Of a stretch of DNA of 64,000 nt, positions 10,478-23,055 are shown in pieces. Both the position numbers and the translations under genes were made by a program. Within the stretch, counting starts at the first letter, position 1; each line of letters starts with the position of its first letter. Origin of the DNA: Lantana camara (Eukaryota > Streptophyta > Magnoliopsida > Lamiales > Verbenaceae); NCBI GenBank assembly GCA_037501455.1, contig CM074860.1, positions 22,031,001 to 22,095,000 of the forward strand, given 5' to 3'. A model generated the notes under the pieces. The model was given only the letters and a program-made list of their open reading frames with translations, did not search any database and was not told where the DNA came from.

Positions 10478-12542
10478 TTATCCTTACTTTTTGGGCTGAG
10501 ATTCGAGAATATCTCTCATCTCTCCTCAAATCTGAAAAATCTCTCCTCCAAATATCTAAATCTAAAAAAGGATTTCTTCATTTTTTGAAAAGCTATATCT
10601 CCCCAAGCCAGGGTTTGAAAAGGGATTTCTTAATATTTGAAAAGTCATCTCTCCCCAAGCGAAGAGTTCTTCAGATATGTAAACGACATATCTCTCCTAA
10701 AGTTCATATTACTTCACATCTGAAAAAGTCGTATCTGTTGAAATTTCTTCAGATCTGGAAAACACCATATCAATCACTTCTCATTTCTTCTCCGGTGAGC
10801 CTCCCCCAGTTCTCCTCCCTTCTCCAGCGAGTAGATGCACAACAACAACAGTACTTCATTCTCTTGAATCTCTTTTGGGTTTTTATGGTTTGAGGCTGTG
10901 ATGATTGCATTAGATTAATTTTTTGAGCATATCCGTAACTTGGCTTGGAGATATCAGGATTTCTATTAGATGGGTTTACAATTTCATCTAACTAAGGAAC
11001 ATGATTTCTACAGCCATGGCCGAAAAACCATTTGAGATCTGAGCCTCGTATATAATTTTTTTTCTTTTTAAATTTTGGATTTTAAATCGGTTGAGGTGGA
11101 AAACCGAAACCAAACCGATTTTTTTGGGTTAAAACCGAACCGAACCAAACCATAAGAGGTTCGTTTCGGTTTCGATTTGGTTTTTTGAAATCGATTTTTT
11201 CGGTTAACCGAATCGAAAGTTTGGTTTCGGCCTAAACCGGCCGAATGAACACCCCTATCTCACCGTACCAAAAACCACCATTGGAGCACCACCCAAATTC
11301 TAATCATCTTCTGAGCACATCATGATAATATATTCCATTTCAATTGTTTTCTTGGGGTGTCAATTCGATGGATCGACTAGGTTCGGGTCGGGTTCGGTTA
11401 AGGTAGGGGTATAATGCTAAAAGTTCCAACCCCCAACCTAAAATTGAACCCACTACTGCCAATCCTAACTTGATGTTATAGAGTTCGGGTTGACTTGATA
11501 CATATTCGAGTCACTCAATAACTCAAACCCACCCGACCTGAATTTTATTTAGTTGTTTTCTTTTTCTGAAAAAAAAAAAACTGCAACACTAAAACTCAAA
11601 TCTCAGCAAAAAAGAAGTTAAGCAAACAAAAAATCATACATAAATAATTGTGCTTTATAGTTACTACAAAATAAAACAAACTAAAAGCACAAGAATTACC
11701 TCATTCAAGACTGGAAATCAATTTGAAAACCAAGAAGAAAACATTGGGGGCGGCAAAACAAGAAAAATCAAACCCTAAAATCTCGATCTTCCCTTTTTGA
11801 CTGTTCTTTGAAATTCTCTTTCTTCTTTGAGAAATTCTTGTCGCTGATAATGAGAGCTTTATTTATGGGGGTGATGAGGGAAGGTGATGACCGATAGAAG
11901 AGAAAGAGGTGGTGGCGGAGGAAGAGAGTCGACGAGAGGAGGCATCCTACATGCACGACATTCCACTCTGTTTAAACTTCTAGATAGATAAACGAAATAA
12001 TTTGCATGGTTGCGTTGGGAGATTGTGACGGAGAGCGACGAAGAGTGGCGCTGATCATGGCTGGTAAATGGAAATGGGTAAGATGGTGGCTGGTGAATAG
12101 AAATGGCACTGGGAGAGAGTGAGGGAATTAGTGAGTTCGATTAAGGTTTTTCTACTTTATAGTATTTATATTTTTAAGTAGGTCAGGTTAGGTCGGGTGA
12201 GTTGGGATTATTGGATCACCCATGATATTTTTCGGGTCAACCTGTACCCGACCTGTTTTTCTCTATCCTCTTTCAGATTGGTTCCGAGTTCGACCCGATT
12301 CGATCCGAACTCGAAACTCCCAACCCTAACTTAATATTTAATTGGGTGGGTTGGATTGGTGTTGTCTGTAGAAATTGCATGGTTTTGAGTGTAATTTGAT
12401 TATATTTTTGGTATCGCTTGATGCGTTTATGTATGTATTTTGCTCCGGTTAGGTGATTTTAGAATTGGAGATGAGAAACGGCGAAGCGAAGCAATTTCAC
12501 GCATTTTTGGAGGAAAAGTTACCACTTAGGAGTTCAATTGTT

Positions 12543-12720
12543 GTAACCCCCGTTACAAGACACAGGAGTGGAGCTTTTGGCGAGAGAAGAGGGTAACACC
12601 CGTTACCCCTGTGCAGAAGGAAAGTGGTAACGCCTGTTACCACTAATAAAAAAGTTACTGCGATTTCATCAGTAACGGTCGTTAACAATAATGGTATATG
12701 GAGAGGTAACACCTGTTACC
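12543..12720. repeat. Cluster of five GGTAAC...GTTACC palindromes
   Basis: Units at 12543-12556, 12592-12607 (GGTAACACCCGTTACC), 12624-12643 (GTGGTAACGCCTGTTACCAC), 12671-12686 (degenerate) and 12705-12720 (GGTAACACCTGTTACC). The last four start about 34, 45 and 34 bp apart. The arm-core-arm design resembles the GGGAAC palindromes in the gypsy LTRs, with a T replacing the third G. Confidence 0.85.
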
Positions 12721-13210
12721 TAGGGCGGCGAGAGAATTATTTGGGCGGCGATATTAGTGCATTTTGGAGTCTTTTTTAGAGAGCTTTTCTTCCAGGTCGC
12801 GACCTAGGGTTTGGAGAGAAGACAAAGAGTTTCAGAAGTTTTTCAGAGAATTCGAGAAGACGAAAGAATTGAATTCTTAGAATGCTCTTTGGTTTTATTG
12901 TTGCTTTAATTTACAAACTAATTCCTTTGAGTTTAGGTTTTGATTAGTTTTCGCATGTTAGATTCGTTTTTAGATATTACTGAATGTTTATGCTTTTGTT
13001 TTTGAGACTTTGTTTAGAATTGATGAATATGATTTATTTTAATGCAATTTCCTCTAGTTTTATGAGTTTTGTTTTAATTATGAGTAGCTAATTCTCTAAG
13101 GCTAGGGGGAGTGATGATGATTGCATGATTGATGTTTGATATGATGCTTGAATGACTTGTGTTAATTCTTAGTTTCAAAACAGGTTTGAATTAACTTACG
13201 ATGGCCTGAT

Positions 13211-15169
13211 TGTTAGAAAACACGAATCAGAAAGCAGCGGAATTTAAAAAATTTTCCCAACAAAAGGACCTTGGACTCGCAATCGTGTAACCAAATTCGT
13301 AAAGATAGAAAACTTACTTTTCTTTTGTTCTTTCTTGAAACGTTTCAAGCCACCCAAGAACGCTCTTCTCGCGGCTTGATCCCCTCTCCTTTGGTAAAGC
13401 TCGAATCTTCAAACTTCTAACTTGAAGTCTCTAGAGAAAGTCCACCAACTTGATCACAATCTAACTAGTAAGGATGCTAGTTCTCTAGTTAGTGTTTAGG
13501 CTTAACCTAGGGTTTAATTTAATCTTGGAGAAAGGAAGGTGTTCAACACATGAACCAAAAGAATTGCCAATTAGCTCTAAAGGGGAGCATGAGCTCCCCT
13601 ATATATAGGAAAGGGAGAGGGACGGCCGAACCTATTCCTTGTTGGACAAGGATTTGGTTCCTCTCTCTCCTATTACTTGATCATCAAGTATTTTCCAACT
13701 TTGACTTTGAATTCTAATTCAAGTCAACTTTTAAGAGAGCTAAAAATATCCAAACTATTTTTGGACAATTTTATACTTTATTTATTATAAAATAAATAAC
13801 TTGTTTTTATCTAATTAATTAATTCGTAATTAATTAACTAGATTATTTTCTCCAAAATAAGACTTTCTTTTTAATTCAAAATTAAACCAAAGTCTATTAA
13901 ATAATTAACAACTTAATTATTTAATATCCAATTAAATAGTCACGTGTGGCACACGTGTCATAGTGACACGTGTCCAGTCACGTGACCCACACGTGTGGTT
14001 TCATACGTGTGGAACCCTCTAGGCTCGATTAACTCATTTAATCATTTTAAAGCCTCAACTCATGTAACCAAGTTATTGTGTGTGACCCTCTAGGTTCTCA
14101 ATTCAATTAGCAGTAACCCTAATTAATTAATTCACTAATTAATTAATCAGTCCACAGATTAAACGACCATAGTCTAGCAACAGGTGTTTAACCCCTAGCT
14201 GAATTGGAATGTTCGGATTCGACTTCGGATTCGACAGAACCTTTAAGTCATTGATTCATGTGAGATACAATCCTCCTACTTACTATCTCTCAACCAAGAT
14301 CTAGGGCAAGGGAATAATCAGAACCCTAATAATCTGGTCTTAAAGCTAAGTGCATTTCATATCCATTTGATCTCAATCCAAGAAACCCTTTTCTTGATGT
14401 CTTGATCTACTGCCTTGGCCAAGGACTCCATATGGCATATGAATGACTTACACAATAAGAGATCACCTTGCAAATGCAAGTGTAGGTCCTATCTTGATTC
14501 TCATTCACTTTCATGAATCACTTGTGCAGCCCCAGCATAAGCCTTGAATCAGTTGTCTAAGGCGACACCCTTTAAAGCTTATACCTAAGACTACAGAGTT
14601 AACTCATAAAGTGACAAGGAACCTCAAGTCTAAGGATCAATTAATCACATCAATGACTCGTGAGATATTTTCTAATCTGGAAGTTTCCATTTCCTGAAAT
14701 AGAAACTTCCTTTCCCATTTAGGAATGTTCTCACACGGGGCACCTCAGTGAACTTACTTATTAAAGTAAGCACCCTCATGTATCACGCACGTATCAACTA
14801 TACACTTTGCACCTCCATGAAACAAGGTGGTCCTTCTTAAGGGCGTGATCCCACAAGCAAGCCTTAGAGGAGTCAGGTTGACACTCACACTGTCTGTAGG
14901 ACTCATCGGCTTGGAGTATTTTACTAATCATGACTTATGTGATATAGGGCTCGTTTCATGAACCATTTCACCTAAATGGTAGAGTCCTAAAGTCATCAAG
15001 ATTAGGGGAGTTCTCATACATGCACAGCTAAAGTAAACGCATACCAAACAAGAGCATATAAAGAAGTGTTGCCTCAATTCGTTATTTCATTCAAAGATTG
15101 TCTGTGATTACAATAAGGAAAAGCACAAAGCGGATATACAATCGGCTTTCTAGGGTACTATTCCTAACA
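13211..15169 (-). mobile_element. Solo LTR of family Copia-B
   Basis: 1959 bp, running TGTTAGAAAACACG ... ATTCCTAACA on the plus strand, the reverse of other Copia-B copies. CTGAT flanks both sides (13206-13210 and 15170-15174), so it is a solo LTR left after LTR-LTR recombination. It contains a TATA box on the minus strand (13600-13607), an adjoining hairpin (13583-13599) and six ACGTG cores between 13941 and 14013. Confidence 0.9.
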
Positions 15170-15806
15170 CTGATCACCCTTAGGATGTGTCATAATTGCC
15201 TATAGATCGAAAGAGTGATGGTAATTTAGATGGCTTTCATAACTTGTAAGTTGTAGGATACAAAGAGATTTGGTCCTAGCTTATACAACAGTAATCTTAT
15301 TCCATGCCAAGCCGCTAGAATATTGAATTGCGTTAGTCTTGTTCCTATGGTTTAATTAACTATTGTTCATTGCGAGAGTAACAATGAACACTAATTAAGC
15401 ACTTGGTTACACCTTGAGAGAGGTTAATACAAATATAAGTGACTAGGTTGTAGAATTACACTTGTCTGGCGAGTATCATATTGACTCTTGATTGTATGAT
15501 TCATTACTTTTCTCATGCCTGTTTAGTTTACTGAAGTTAATTCGTGTGTCTAAGCTATTACTTGCGTTTATTTCCAGTTAATTGTTAATTTCTGCTTTAG
15601 TAGATTAATAGATACAATAACAATTACTTTTCGTTCGGTCTTTAGATTAGAGAAGGATATAGAGTAGTGATTGATTTCTCTTCCCTGTGGGTTCGATCCT
15701 ATTGTGCTACGCATACGTTAGTGTACACTTGCACGATTGATTTTTAACTATAGTAAAATCCTACAACAATCAGGTTATCGGGTCGGGTCCCATTTTGACA
15801 CCCCCA

Positions 15807-15986
15807 CTTTTAACATTATCGAGCCCAATGGTGTTAGAATTATAAAATATAAAAATCGAGAAAAATCCCTTTTTAGTCCCTATAGTTTAAATGAAGGAAA
15901 AAAATCAGTCCTATAAAATTCTTAAATCCAAATATCATCCTGTAAGATTGAAAAAGTAGACAAAATACATCCTTCTGTTAACTCCC

Positions 15987-16017
<31 letters not shown>

Positions 16018-16306
16018 TGTCATCAGGAATTATTTTAGGAGGAAAAATTAGAGGTTTTTTTTTAGTTGATTTTGGTGGGAAAAAAAAATTATCACTTTTA
16101 TTTTCATCCTACAAGTACCCCACCTTGTTTATACCATCACGCACCAAAATTAAATTAATCATTTTATAAAATTTTTGTATTAAAACTGTTTCATATATAT
16201 ATATATATAACTCACTAGACACTGAATCGAATGCTAATCACATAGTTGAAAGCTAAACACAAGAGCAAACGTGAGCTCAGAGGCTAAAACAGGGGAAATA
16301 GAGGAT
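15807..16306. other. Non-coding AT-rich stretch with simple repeats
   Basis: No gene or element ends recognised. Contains a (CT)n tract at about 15986-16008 followed by a T run, and a (TA)n tract near 16194-16208. Confidence 0.7.
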
Positions 16307-16311
16307 GTACC

Positions 16312-18435
16312 TGTTGGCAATAGTGCCCTGAAAATTCAATTTGTTGAATTAATTAAACTGAATTTACAGCGAGTTGTGAGTATTTCACAAATTCATAATT
16401 AATGGCGTGTGGTGGTATTCTTATATGAAATGTGTTTCATAGGAAAAGACTTTGAATACCGAAATCATGTGTCATTAAAGTTCTAGTCGGTAAAATAAGA
16501 ATATGTTCTTATCAAGACTATAACGTGGTTATATAAGATGATTAGTCTTTCGTCATAGGGAATGGTGATTCCAATTATAACACGTTGATGATTTTCAATA
16601 GGATTGGAAACATCGAACTGGACCACTGAGATTATTCATTTTATACTGCTATCTAAAATGAACAAAATCTCAGGAAGCATTGTACTCTTAATCCTGATAA
16701 TATTTTGGCTTTAGGCATGTAGTGTTAGTCACTGTAATATACTCGAAGTGAGCTCTCGGTAACGGGTGGCCAAAATACTTTGTATGATTCGGTGACAACA
16801 TGAAATGTGCTAAAGAGTTATATTGATCGAGGAATCTGTGGCCTTGTTGGAAGGTAAAAGATATCCCTGAAATAGATTTGCAAAAGTTTGAATTATGACT
16901 TTGGTCCAAGCACTTTGCCTGATACGTCACCGAAGTTGTATGATGAATGTGTTTCAGATACAGATAATTTGAACTTAAGGTGAATCAATAAAATTTCAGA
17001 TTAGAGATGAAAAATAAATGATAGTAGTGGCAATTTATTTTTCATGGACATCTATACAGAGGAGTAAAATGCAAAATTATTCTAGATCGAGAAATTCGTG
17101 AATAATTTAATTAATTTTAGAGTGCAACAATATTTATTTAGTGGAATTAAATATTGTTAAACGGTAATTAATTATTATCATGGGATGATAATATATTAAC
17201 CCGTTTGGAGCTGAAATTAATTAGTCCTGCAGGTCCCCCTGCAAGCCCCAATTGAAAAACCTGAAGAGAAAATATTAAAAGGAGAAAGAGAAATGAATTT
17301 TCAAAGTGTTTGAAAATAGCCAAGGGATTTATTTTAAGAAAATAAATCAAGTTCCAAAGAGTTGGAAATGCCCGGAATTTTATTTTAGAGAAAATAAAAT
17401 TTTAAATTTTAAATTAAAAAAAAAAACTGACGTAGCAGGTGATGTGGCATTGACGTGTCACGCCACCTCAGCAGGGCGGGGCCCAGGTGGCGCTGACTAG
17501 GCGGCCGCGTGGCGCGCCACGTGTGTGGCCGAGATCACGCCACGTCAGCGCCAATGAACGGCCCAGATTTGTGTTGAACCGGGTCAACGGGTCGAGTCTC
17601 GGATAGGGTCGGACCAGACCCGGACACGTGGCCGCTTTAGAAGAGGCCACGTCAGCCTCAGGCCCTAGCCGCGAGTGGTTGACACGTGCCACCTTTAGGC
17701 GGCGCGTGTGACCTCCGATGGGTGCGTTCTCGACGGCGTTGGATTCGTGACAACCAGACCTTGAACGTAGTTATCTTGGAATTCGTGTCCAAGTTGTGCA
17801 CGCAAGTGGGGGTGTGAAATTACCATTTTACCCTCGGTTTTTTCCCATAAATAGGGGTCTTGGGTCCTCATTTTTTCTCACAACTTTGTGAGAGGTTTTG
17901 GCTGAGTTCTCGGCTTTGAAACCATATCCCTTTTCTCTTAGTTAATTCCGATTTATTTTGCAATTAATTTTAATTAGGTGTTTGTATAAAACGCCTAATT
18001 TTGGGAGATTAAACCCTGAAATGGGTTTTCTAGTTTAAAGTTTGTTTTCTCTAAGTATTTAGAGAAATACTTTCGGAGCCCACACTCCGAGGGTTTCTCT
18101 GGGGTTATTGCAGGGAAGCTCTGCCGGTCTCACTAGTGGGAAAGGAGTTAGAAAAATGCCGTTAGATAGCCATGTTTGCAGTACGGTAATATTTTTCAGT
18201 TATTTTATTTTAAGCATGATAAATTATATTCTCTTAAGTGTTAATTGCATGTTAGATATTTATCTGCTTAAGTGATTTAAAATTTATTATCAATTGCATG
18301 TATATACTTGAGTAGATCCGGCTAGTCTTCCGCTTTATATTAAAATGTTTTAGAAATATTTTAATACTTGTATCATAAACAAAATTTGAAAATGTGGTCC
18401 CGGACCTGCTACTGTTCTGGGCCCACCACCCAGCA
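16312..18435 (+). repeat. 5' LTR of Copia-A
   Basis: Starts TGTTGGCAATAGTGCCCTG and ends CCACCCAGCA. A GC-rich block (about 17430-17700) is rich in CCACGTC, GACGTG and CACGTG words in otherwise AT-rich DNA. A TATA-like CATAAATAGGGG lies at about 17845-17856. Confidence 0.9.
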
Positions 18436-18437
18436 AC

Positions 18438-18450
18438 TGGTATCAGAGCC
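18438..18450 (+). promoter_or_regulatory. Primer binding site of Copia-A
   Basis: TGGTATCAGAGCC, complementary to initiator tRNA-Met, two bases after the LTR end. Confidence 0.9.
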
Positions 18451-21400
18451 GTACTCTAGATATATACATGCATTGATATGATGCATGCGGTGCATAATTT
18501 TAAATCTGCTACTGTGCACGTAAATTCTGTCAAAGGAGGCTGGTTTTTAAGTGGGACCGTTGTGACATCTCCAGTGTTTCTTGGGATTTTACGTGGAATG
18601 GTAATTTTTTGGGAATAGATTTCAATAATCTTCTTGGTTAATTACCGAATTAGTAAACATGATTTAAATTATGAGATAATTTATTTATAACATGTTTACT
18701 TTATGCCATTTATTTTAAGCATAATAATTATATGATAATTATTTGAAAGCATGCTTAATTGTTTTAATTTATGGCATGATCATGATAATATGAGATATTA
18801 TGTTATTTATAATTATGCATATTTTATTTAATGTGATTGAATAATAATGTTTAATAGAGATTGAACGAGATGCATAATTGAACTAATATTTTTCGGCCTA
18901 ATTAATAAATTGTTATTAAAGCCTTAAAATATTATTAGGATTATAAATATGATTTAGTAATCCTAGTGGGAGGGTATTAATTAGATTAATCACTTCCAAC
19001 AATAAGACGCCAAAGTGATTATTAAATAATCAACAGATAATCCACACCTTTTAAAAATTCAAGTGGGAGTGAGATGAAAAGAGTTGGATTCTCACGGCCT
19101 CCATTACTGGTCTATAGTATAGTGGATATATACTACTCCCTTCAGCGGGTATGTATTTGCGGTATACAAGATTAGACTTCTATGGATAGAATGAAATACG
19201 GGAAAGTCAGCTCGACCACGCCTCCGTGGAGTGTCTTGACCTACTCGTACAGACTTCTAGGCAATGGTGCACACTTGACTAAGTAATGTATTAACCTCCC
19301 TTCGAAGCTCTGTTACATTTACTTAGAGGCCAAGGGTTGACGTGATGGATTGACATTGTTTGGTAAGAGTTAACTAGATGACATGTTACTTAAGAATAGT
19401 TCTTGCTTTTCTAAGCGGTTTTCGACCTCGCCTCCAGGGAGTCAACTGCAGTTAGTTAAGTCACCATTGCGTAAATCAAAATGTTTATGTGGATTTCATT
19501 TATTGGTTGGACGCAGAAGAAAGTGAATGCATAATCATAACTTGCATTATTTTATTTATTTATTTCAGTTTTATAATTACGATCTCTCTTAGCCCGCTCC
19601 AAACTATTTGTCTATAAGGAAATAGGCTAGTAAGGGTTCAACTATGCTGACTAGGAAATGAATCTTAACATCGTGTTCAGACACGAAAGTTTACGTACTC
19701 ACTGAACCTTATCCAAAAATTCCGAAAACTACAACCAGTCAAGATTAGAAAGACGCTTATGGATCAAGTGTGACGATCTGGCTAGTCATATATCCTGATA
19801 TCTGTTTTAAAAGTTCTTGAGCATCAGATGCATGAGATGTCTACTGATAAGAACATGTTTTGAAGACAAAAATCGTATGAAGGTATGAGCCACAAAAAAG
19901 GTTGTTAGTTAAAGATGTTTGAGGGATCAGTGTTTTAGAATCATATTATGAATATGATAACTGATCTGAACGAGATTAAAAGCCACTGTGCTTAAAGAGA
20001 TAATCTTAACAGATAGGATACGATCCTATACTCTCTGCCTAAGTCATTTGAACGTTCAAGATTATTTTAAATAAATTTTTTTAAAACCAATGAACGACCT
20101 CAATATGGCAGAAAGGGTGATATAGACTAAGGGAAAAGTTCTCTCTAATCAGACATCAATATCCACGGCCTAGAAAGCCAATAAGTGGAAGAAAGAAAAA
20201 GGAAAAGTTCCCAATCTAAGGTTCAGAAATAGAAAGTCAAATCCGACAATGGAAAAGTGTTCCTATTTCTGTGGTAACAGGTATTGGAAAGAAAATTATC
20301 CAAAATACTTAGTTTGTCCATTTGCTACGCCGTTTGGATAAGATATGAAGATATCTTGCTCGTTGAAAATATGTTTAGTTGAAAATTCACCGGACTCCTG
20401 GTGTGTGAACTTGAGATCAACTAATCATATTTGCAAGTCGTTGCGAAGATCCAAACTAACCAGAAAGTTTGAAAAACGGCCAACACACAACTACTGCTTA
20501 GAGAAAATACAAGTGTAATTGTATTAGCAGTAAGGACTATAAAGTCGTATTTTGGTAATAGGCTTTTTAATATTATACGTGCCATATATACAGAAATTTG
20601 ACTTCTGTAAGTTATTTGATAATTAATGGTCTAACAGTTTATTTTGAATAAAGGTTTACCATTAAACAAAATAAAAGGTTTATTTGCTCTGGCACAATAA
20701 AAGATGGTCTTTTATGCCTAAATAAAAACCCTAATTTAAGTTTAACATTAAGAAGCTTGACTTACCATCTAAGAAGAAAAACTTCTACGTAGCACCTATC
20801 TATTGGTCAATTGAATCTGAATAGGATCCAAAGACTGATTGTTGAGTCCTACTGACTTGGAAACAGTATCAATCTGCGAATCCTATTTAGAAAGTTAAAA
20901 TGACCAAGAAGCTTTTTTGAGACAAAGGGTATTAAGCCATGAACTTGCTTATGTTAGTTCATACGGACTTATGATATTATGAGTGTTCAAGCAAGACAAA
21001 GTTTTGGGTACTTCGTTATTCTTTTAAATGATTACTCTAGATATAGATATGTTTATTTGATGAGACTTAAGTCTGTATTTTTGAAGAGTTCAGAGAATAT
21101 AAGACTGAAGTCAAAGAGTCAAATTAGAAAACATATCAAGACACTTCGATTAGATCGAAGTAGTGATAAGTATCTATGTTCAGAGTTAAATAGAAATTTT
21201 CAAATGGGATTAGATCTCAACTATCTGTATAAGATACATCTTAGCAAGGATGTATTGCAGAAAGGAGAAATAGAACTCTGATAATGATGGTAAGATTCAT
21301 GAAGAGTCATGCGACCCTGCGAAGTTCGTTTTGGGGTCTTGCGCTCAAAACGAAAATGTACATTAAACCTAGTTCTATCTAAGTCAGTTCCTAAGACACT

Positions 21401-23055
21401 GATGGATCTGTAGTTAGGGTGAAAACCTTATATCTCTTATCTTCATATTTGAGTTAGCCTGGTCCACATGTTAAGGATAGATACTGACGGGTTAGAATAA
21501 AGAACAAAGGTTTACTTGTTCTAAGGTTATTCTAGAAGAACAAGAGGTGGTATATTTTGTAATGTGAGAAATCACAAAAGATGTTTGTGAATAGTTAAAA
21601 GATGATTACATAGATAACCACAAAGGGTGGAAGCAAGATAGTATTAAAAAGAAAATAACAGTATTTGATACCGATTTCCATAAACCCGTGATAACTGAAA
21701 ATGTATTAGATACATGTGATGTACCAAATACAATATGTGATGTAGAGACGTGTACACGAGAGCATCATTGTAGTGGGAGGATTGTTAGGACACCTGACAA
21801 GTTGCCTAAGATTAACCCAAGAGGTTGAATCTAACGTATCTAATCCTGTCACATGTAATGAAGCTATGGATGATATAGACGCTGACCGTTTGGTCAAAAG
21901 CCATTGAATCATAGTTAGAATCTTAGTATTCTAACAAAGTCTTGAACTTGTGGAGGCGCCTGAAGGCATTAAACCCATTAGATGCAATTGGGTTCTATAA
22001 GAAAATAAAAGGAGAAATGGACGAAAAGTAGAGACTTTAGAGCAAAACTTATGGCAAGGGATTTTACCCAGGAAGAAGAAATCAGTTATGAGGTCTTCTT
22101 GCCTATAACAATGCTTAAGTCCATTATCCTCTCCATTTTATCTCATTTAATTATGAGATTTGACAAATGGATATAAAGACTATGTTCTTGAACGGGCACC
22201 TTCAAGAAGAAGAGCTATATGGCACAACCTGAAGGCTTCACAGTCAGAAATCAGGTGCATATAATGCAAGCTTAATAGATCGATTTATGATCTTAAGCAA
22301 GCGTCTAGATTATGGAACATCAGAATTATAAGGCAATTTAAATTCTTTGGATTTGTATAATTGCCTGATGAACCATGAGTGCACAAAATGACATCATGAT
22401 AGCGTTGTAACATTTTCATTTTGTACGTAATTAATATTCTGCTCATTGGGAATGATACAAGAATTTTGTCAGTGGTCAATATTCGGACGTCAAATCATTT
22501 TGACAAGAAAAGACCTAAGTGAGACCAATAATATTCCAAGGATCAGACTTTTGTCGTGACCATAGGAATAAGGAGATTGGTTTATCACAAGAAGCATATA
22601 TAGATACGCTGCTGGCAAGGTATAATATGACAAATTCCAAGAAAGGTTCGTTACCTTTTGGATATGGATTTTATCTATCTCGGGATCAATGTCCTGAGAC
22701 AACTGAAGAGATAGAAGACATGATTAGAGTTCCGCAGCGGAAGCTTTATGTATGTCATATTATGTACAAGGCCAGATGTCTATTATGAAATAGGTCTAAG
22801 TCAGCAGATATTAGTCAAACCCTAGAATCTGACACTGGGTAGTAGTGAAAGCATATATTGGAGTACTTGAGAAGGACTTGAGATTATATGCTTGTCTACC
22901 ATAGTGATGAGCTCATTTCAATAGAGTACACAGATTCGGATATACAATCTGATTTGTATTCTAGATGTTTGACATCAGAATACGTGTTTATCTAAGAAAG
23001 AGCATCCATTAATTTGGGAATGTTAAGCAGACTTGTATTGCTTACACCGCCATAG

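Larger units (their letters stand above)
289..11257. mobile_element. Non-autonomous hAT-like DNA transposon, split by a nested gypsy element
   Basis: The ends are TAGGGGTCTACA at 289 and TGAACACCCCTA ending at 11257, an imperfect terminal inverted repeat of the plant hAT kind. The 8-bp sequence TCTCACCG lies directly outside both ends (281-288 and 11258-11265), the target duplication size expected for hAT. Subterminal regions (300-445 and 11080-11240) are dense in CCGAACCGAAA/TTTCGGTTCGG repeats on both strands. No transposase was seen. Without the inserted gypsy element the transposon would be roughly 970 bp. Its right arm (10483-10900) holds a degenerate repetition of 'atctctcc...tctgaaaa' units that looks like captured 5'-UTR-type sequence, with no recognisable protein. 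Confidence 0.8.
12367..15765 (+). mobile_element. Probable solo LTR of a Tat/Ogre-like gypsy element, with nested copia LTR
   Basis: Excluding the nested element at 13211-15169, this stretch has the look of a Tat/Ogre LTR: an open T-rich middle, an 'atgagtagctaattctctaaggctaggg' type of text near 13080, and TCCCTGTGGGTTCGATCC at 15684 near the 3' end, followed by CCTACA. I could not fix either end by a target duplication, so the borders are approximate. Confidence 0.35.
11353..15806. mobile_element. Possible second hAT-like element, split by LTR insertions
   Basis: GGGGTGTCAATTCG near 11354 and TTTTGACACCCCCA ending at 15806 form an imperfect terminal inverted repeat of at least 10 bp. Both ends are followed inward by GGTCGGGT/ACCCGACC-rich subterminal text, as in plant hAT MITE-like elements. 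I could not find a convincing 8-bp duplication. The AT-rich interior 11560-12180 contains no recognisable gene. Interpretation is tentative. Confidence 0.35.

Noticed and set aside
10267..10893. 208-codon frame across the 3' LTR/hAT junction
   Set aside because: It joins LTR sequence to repetitive hAT sequence across an insertion border, so it cannot be an inherited gene.
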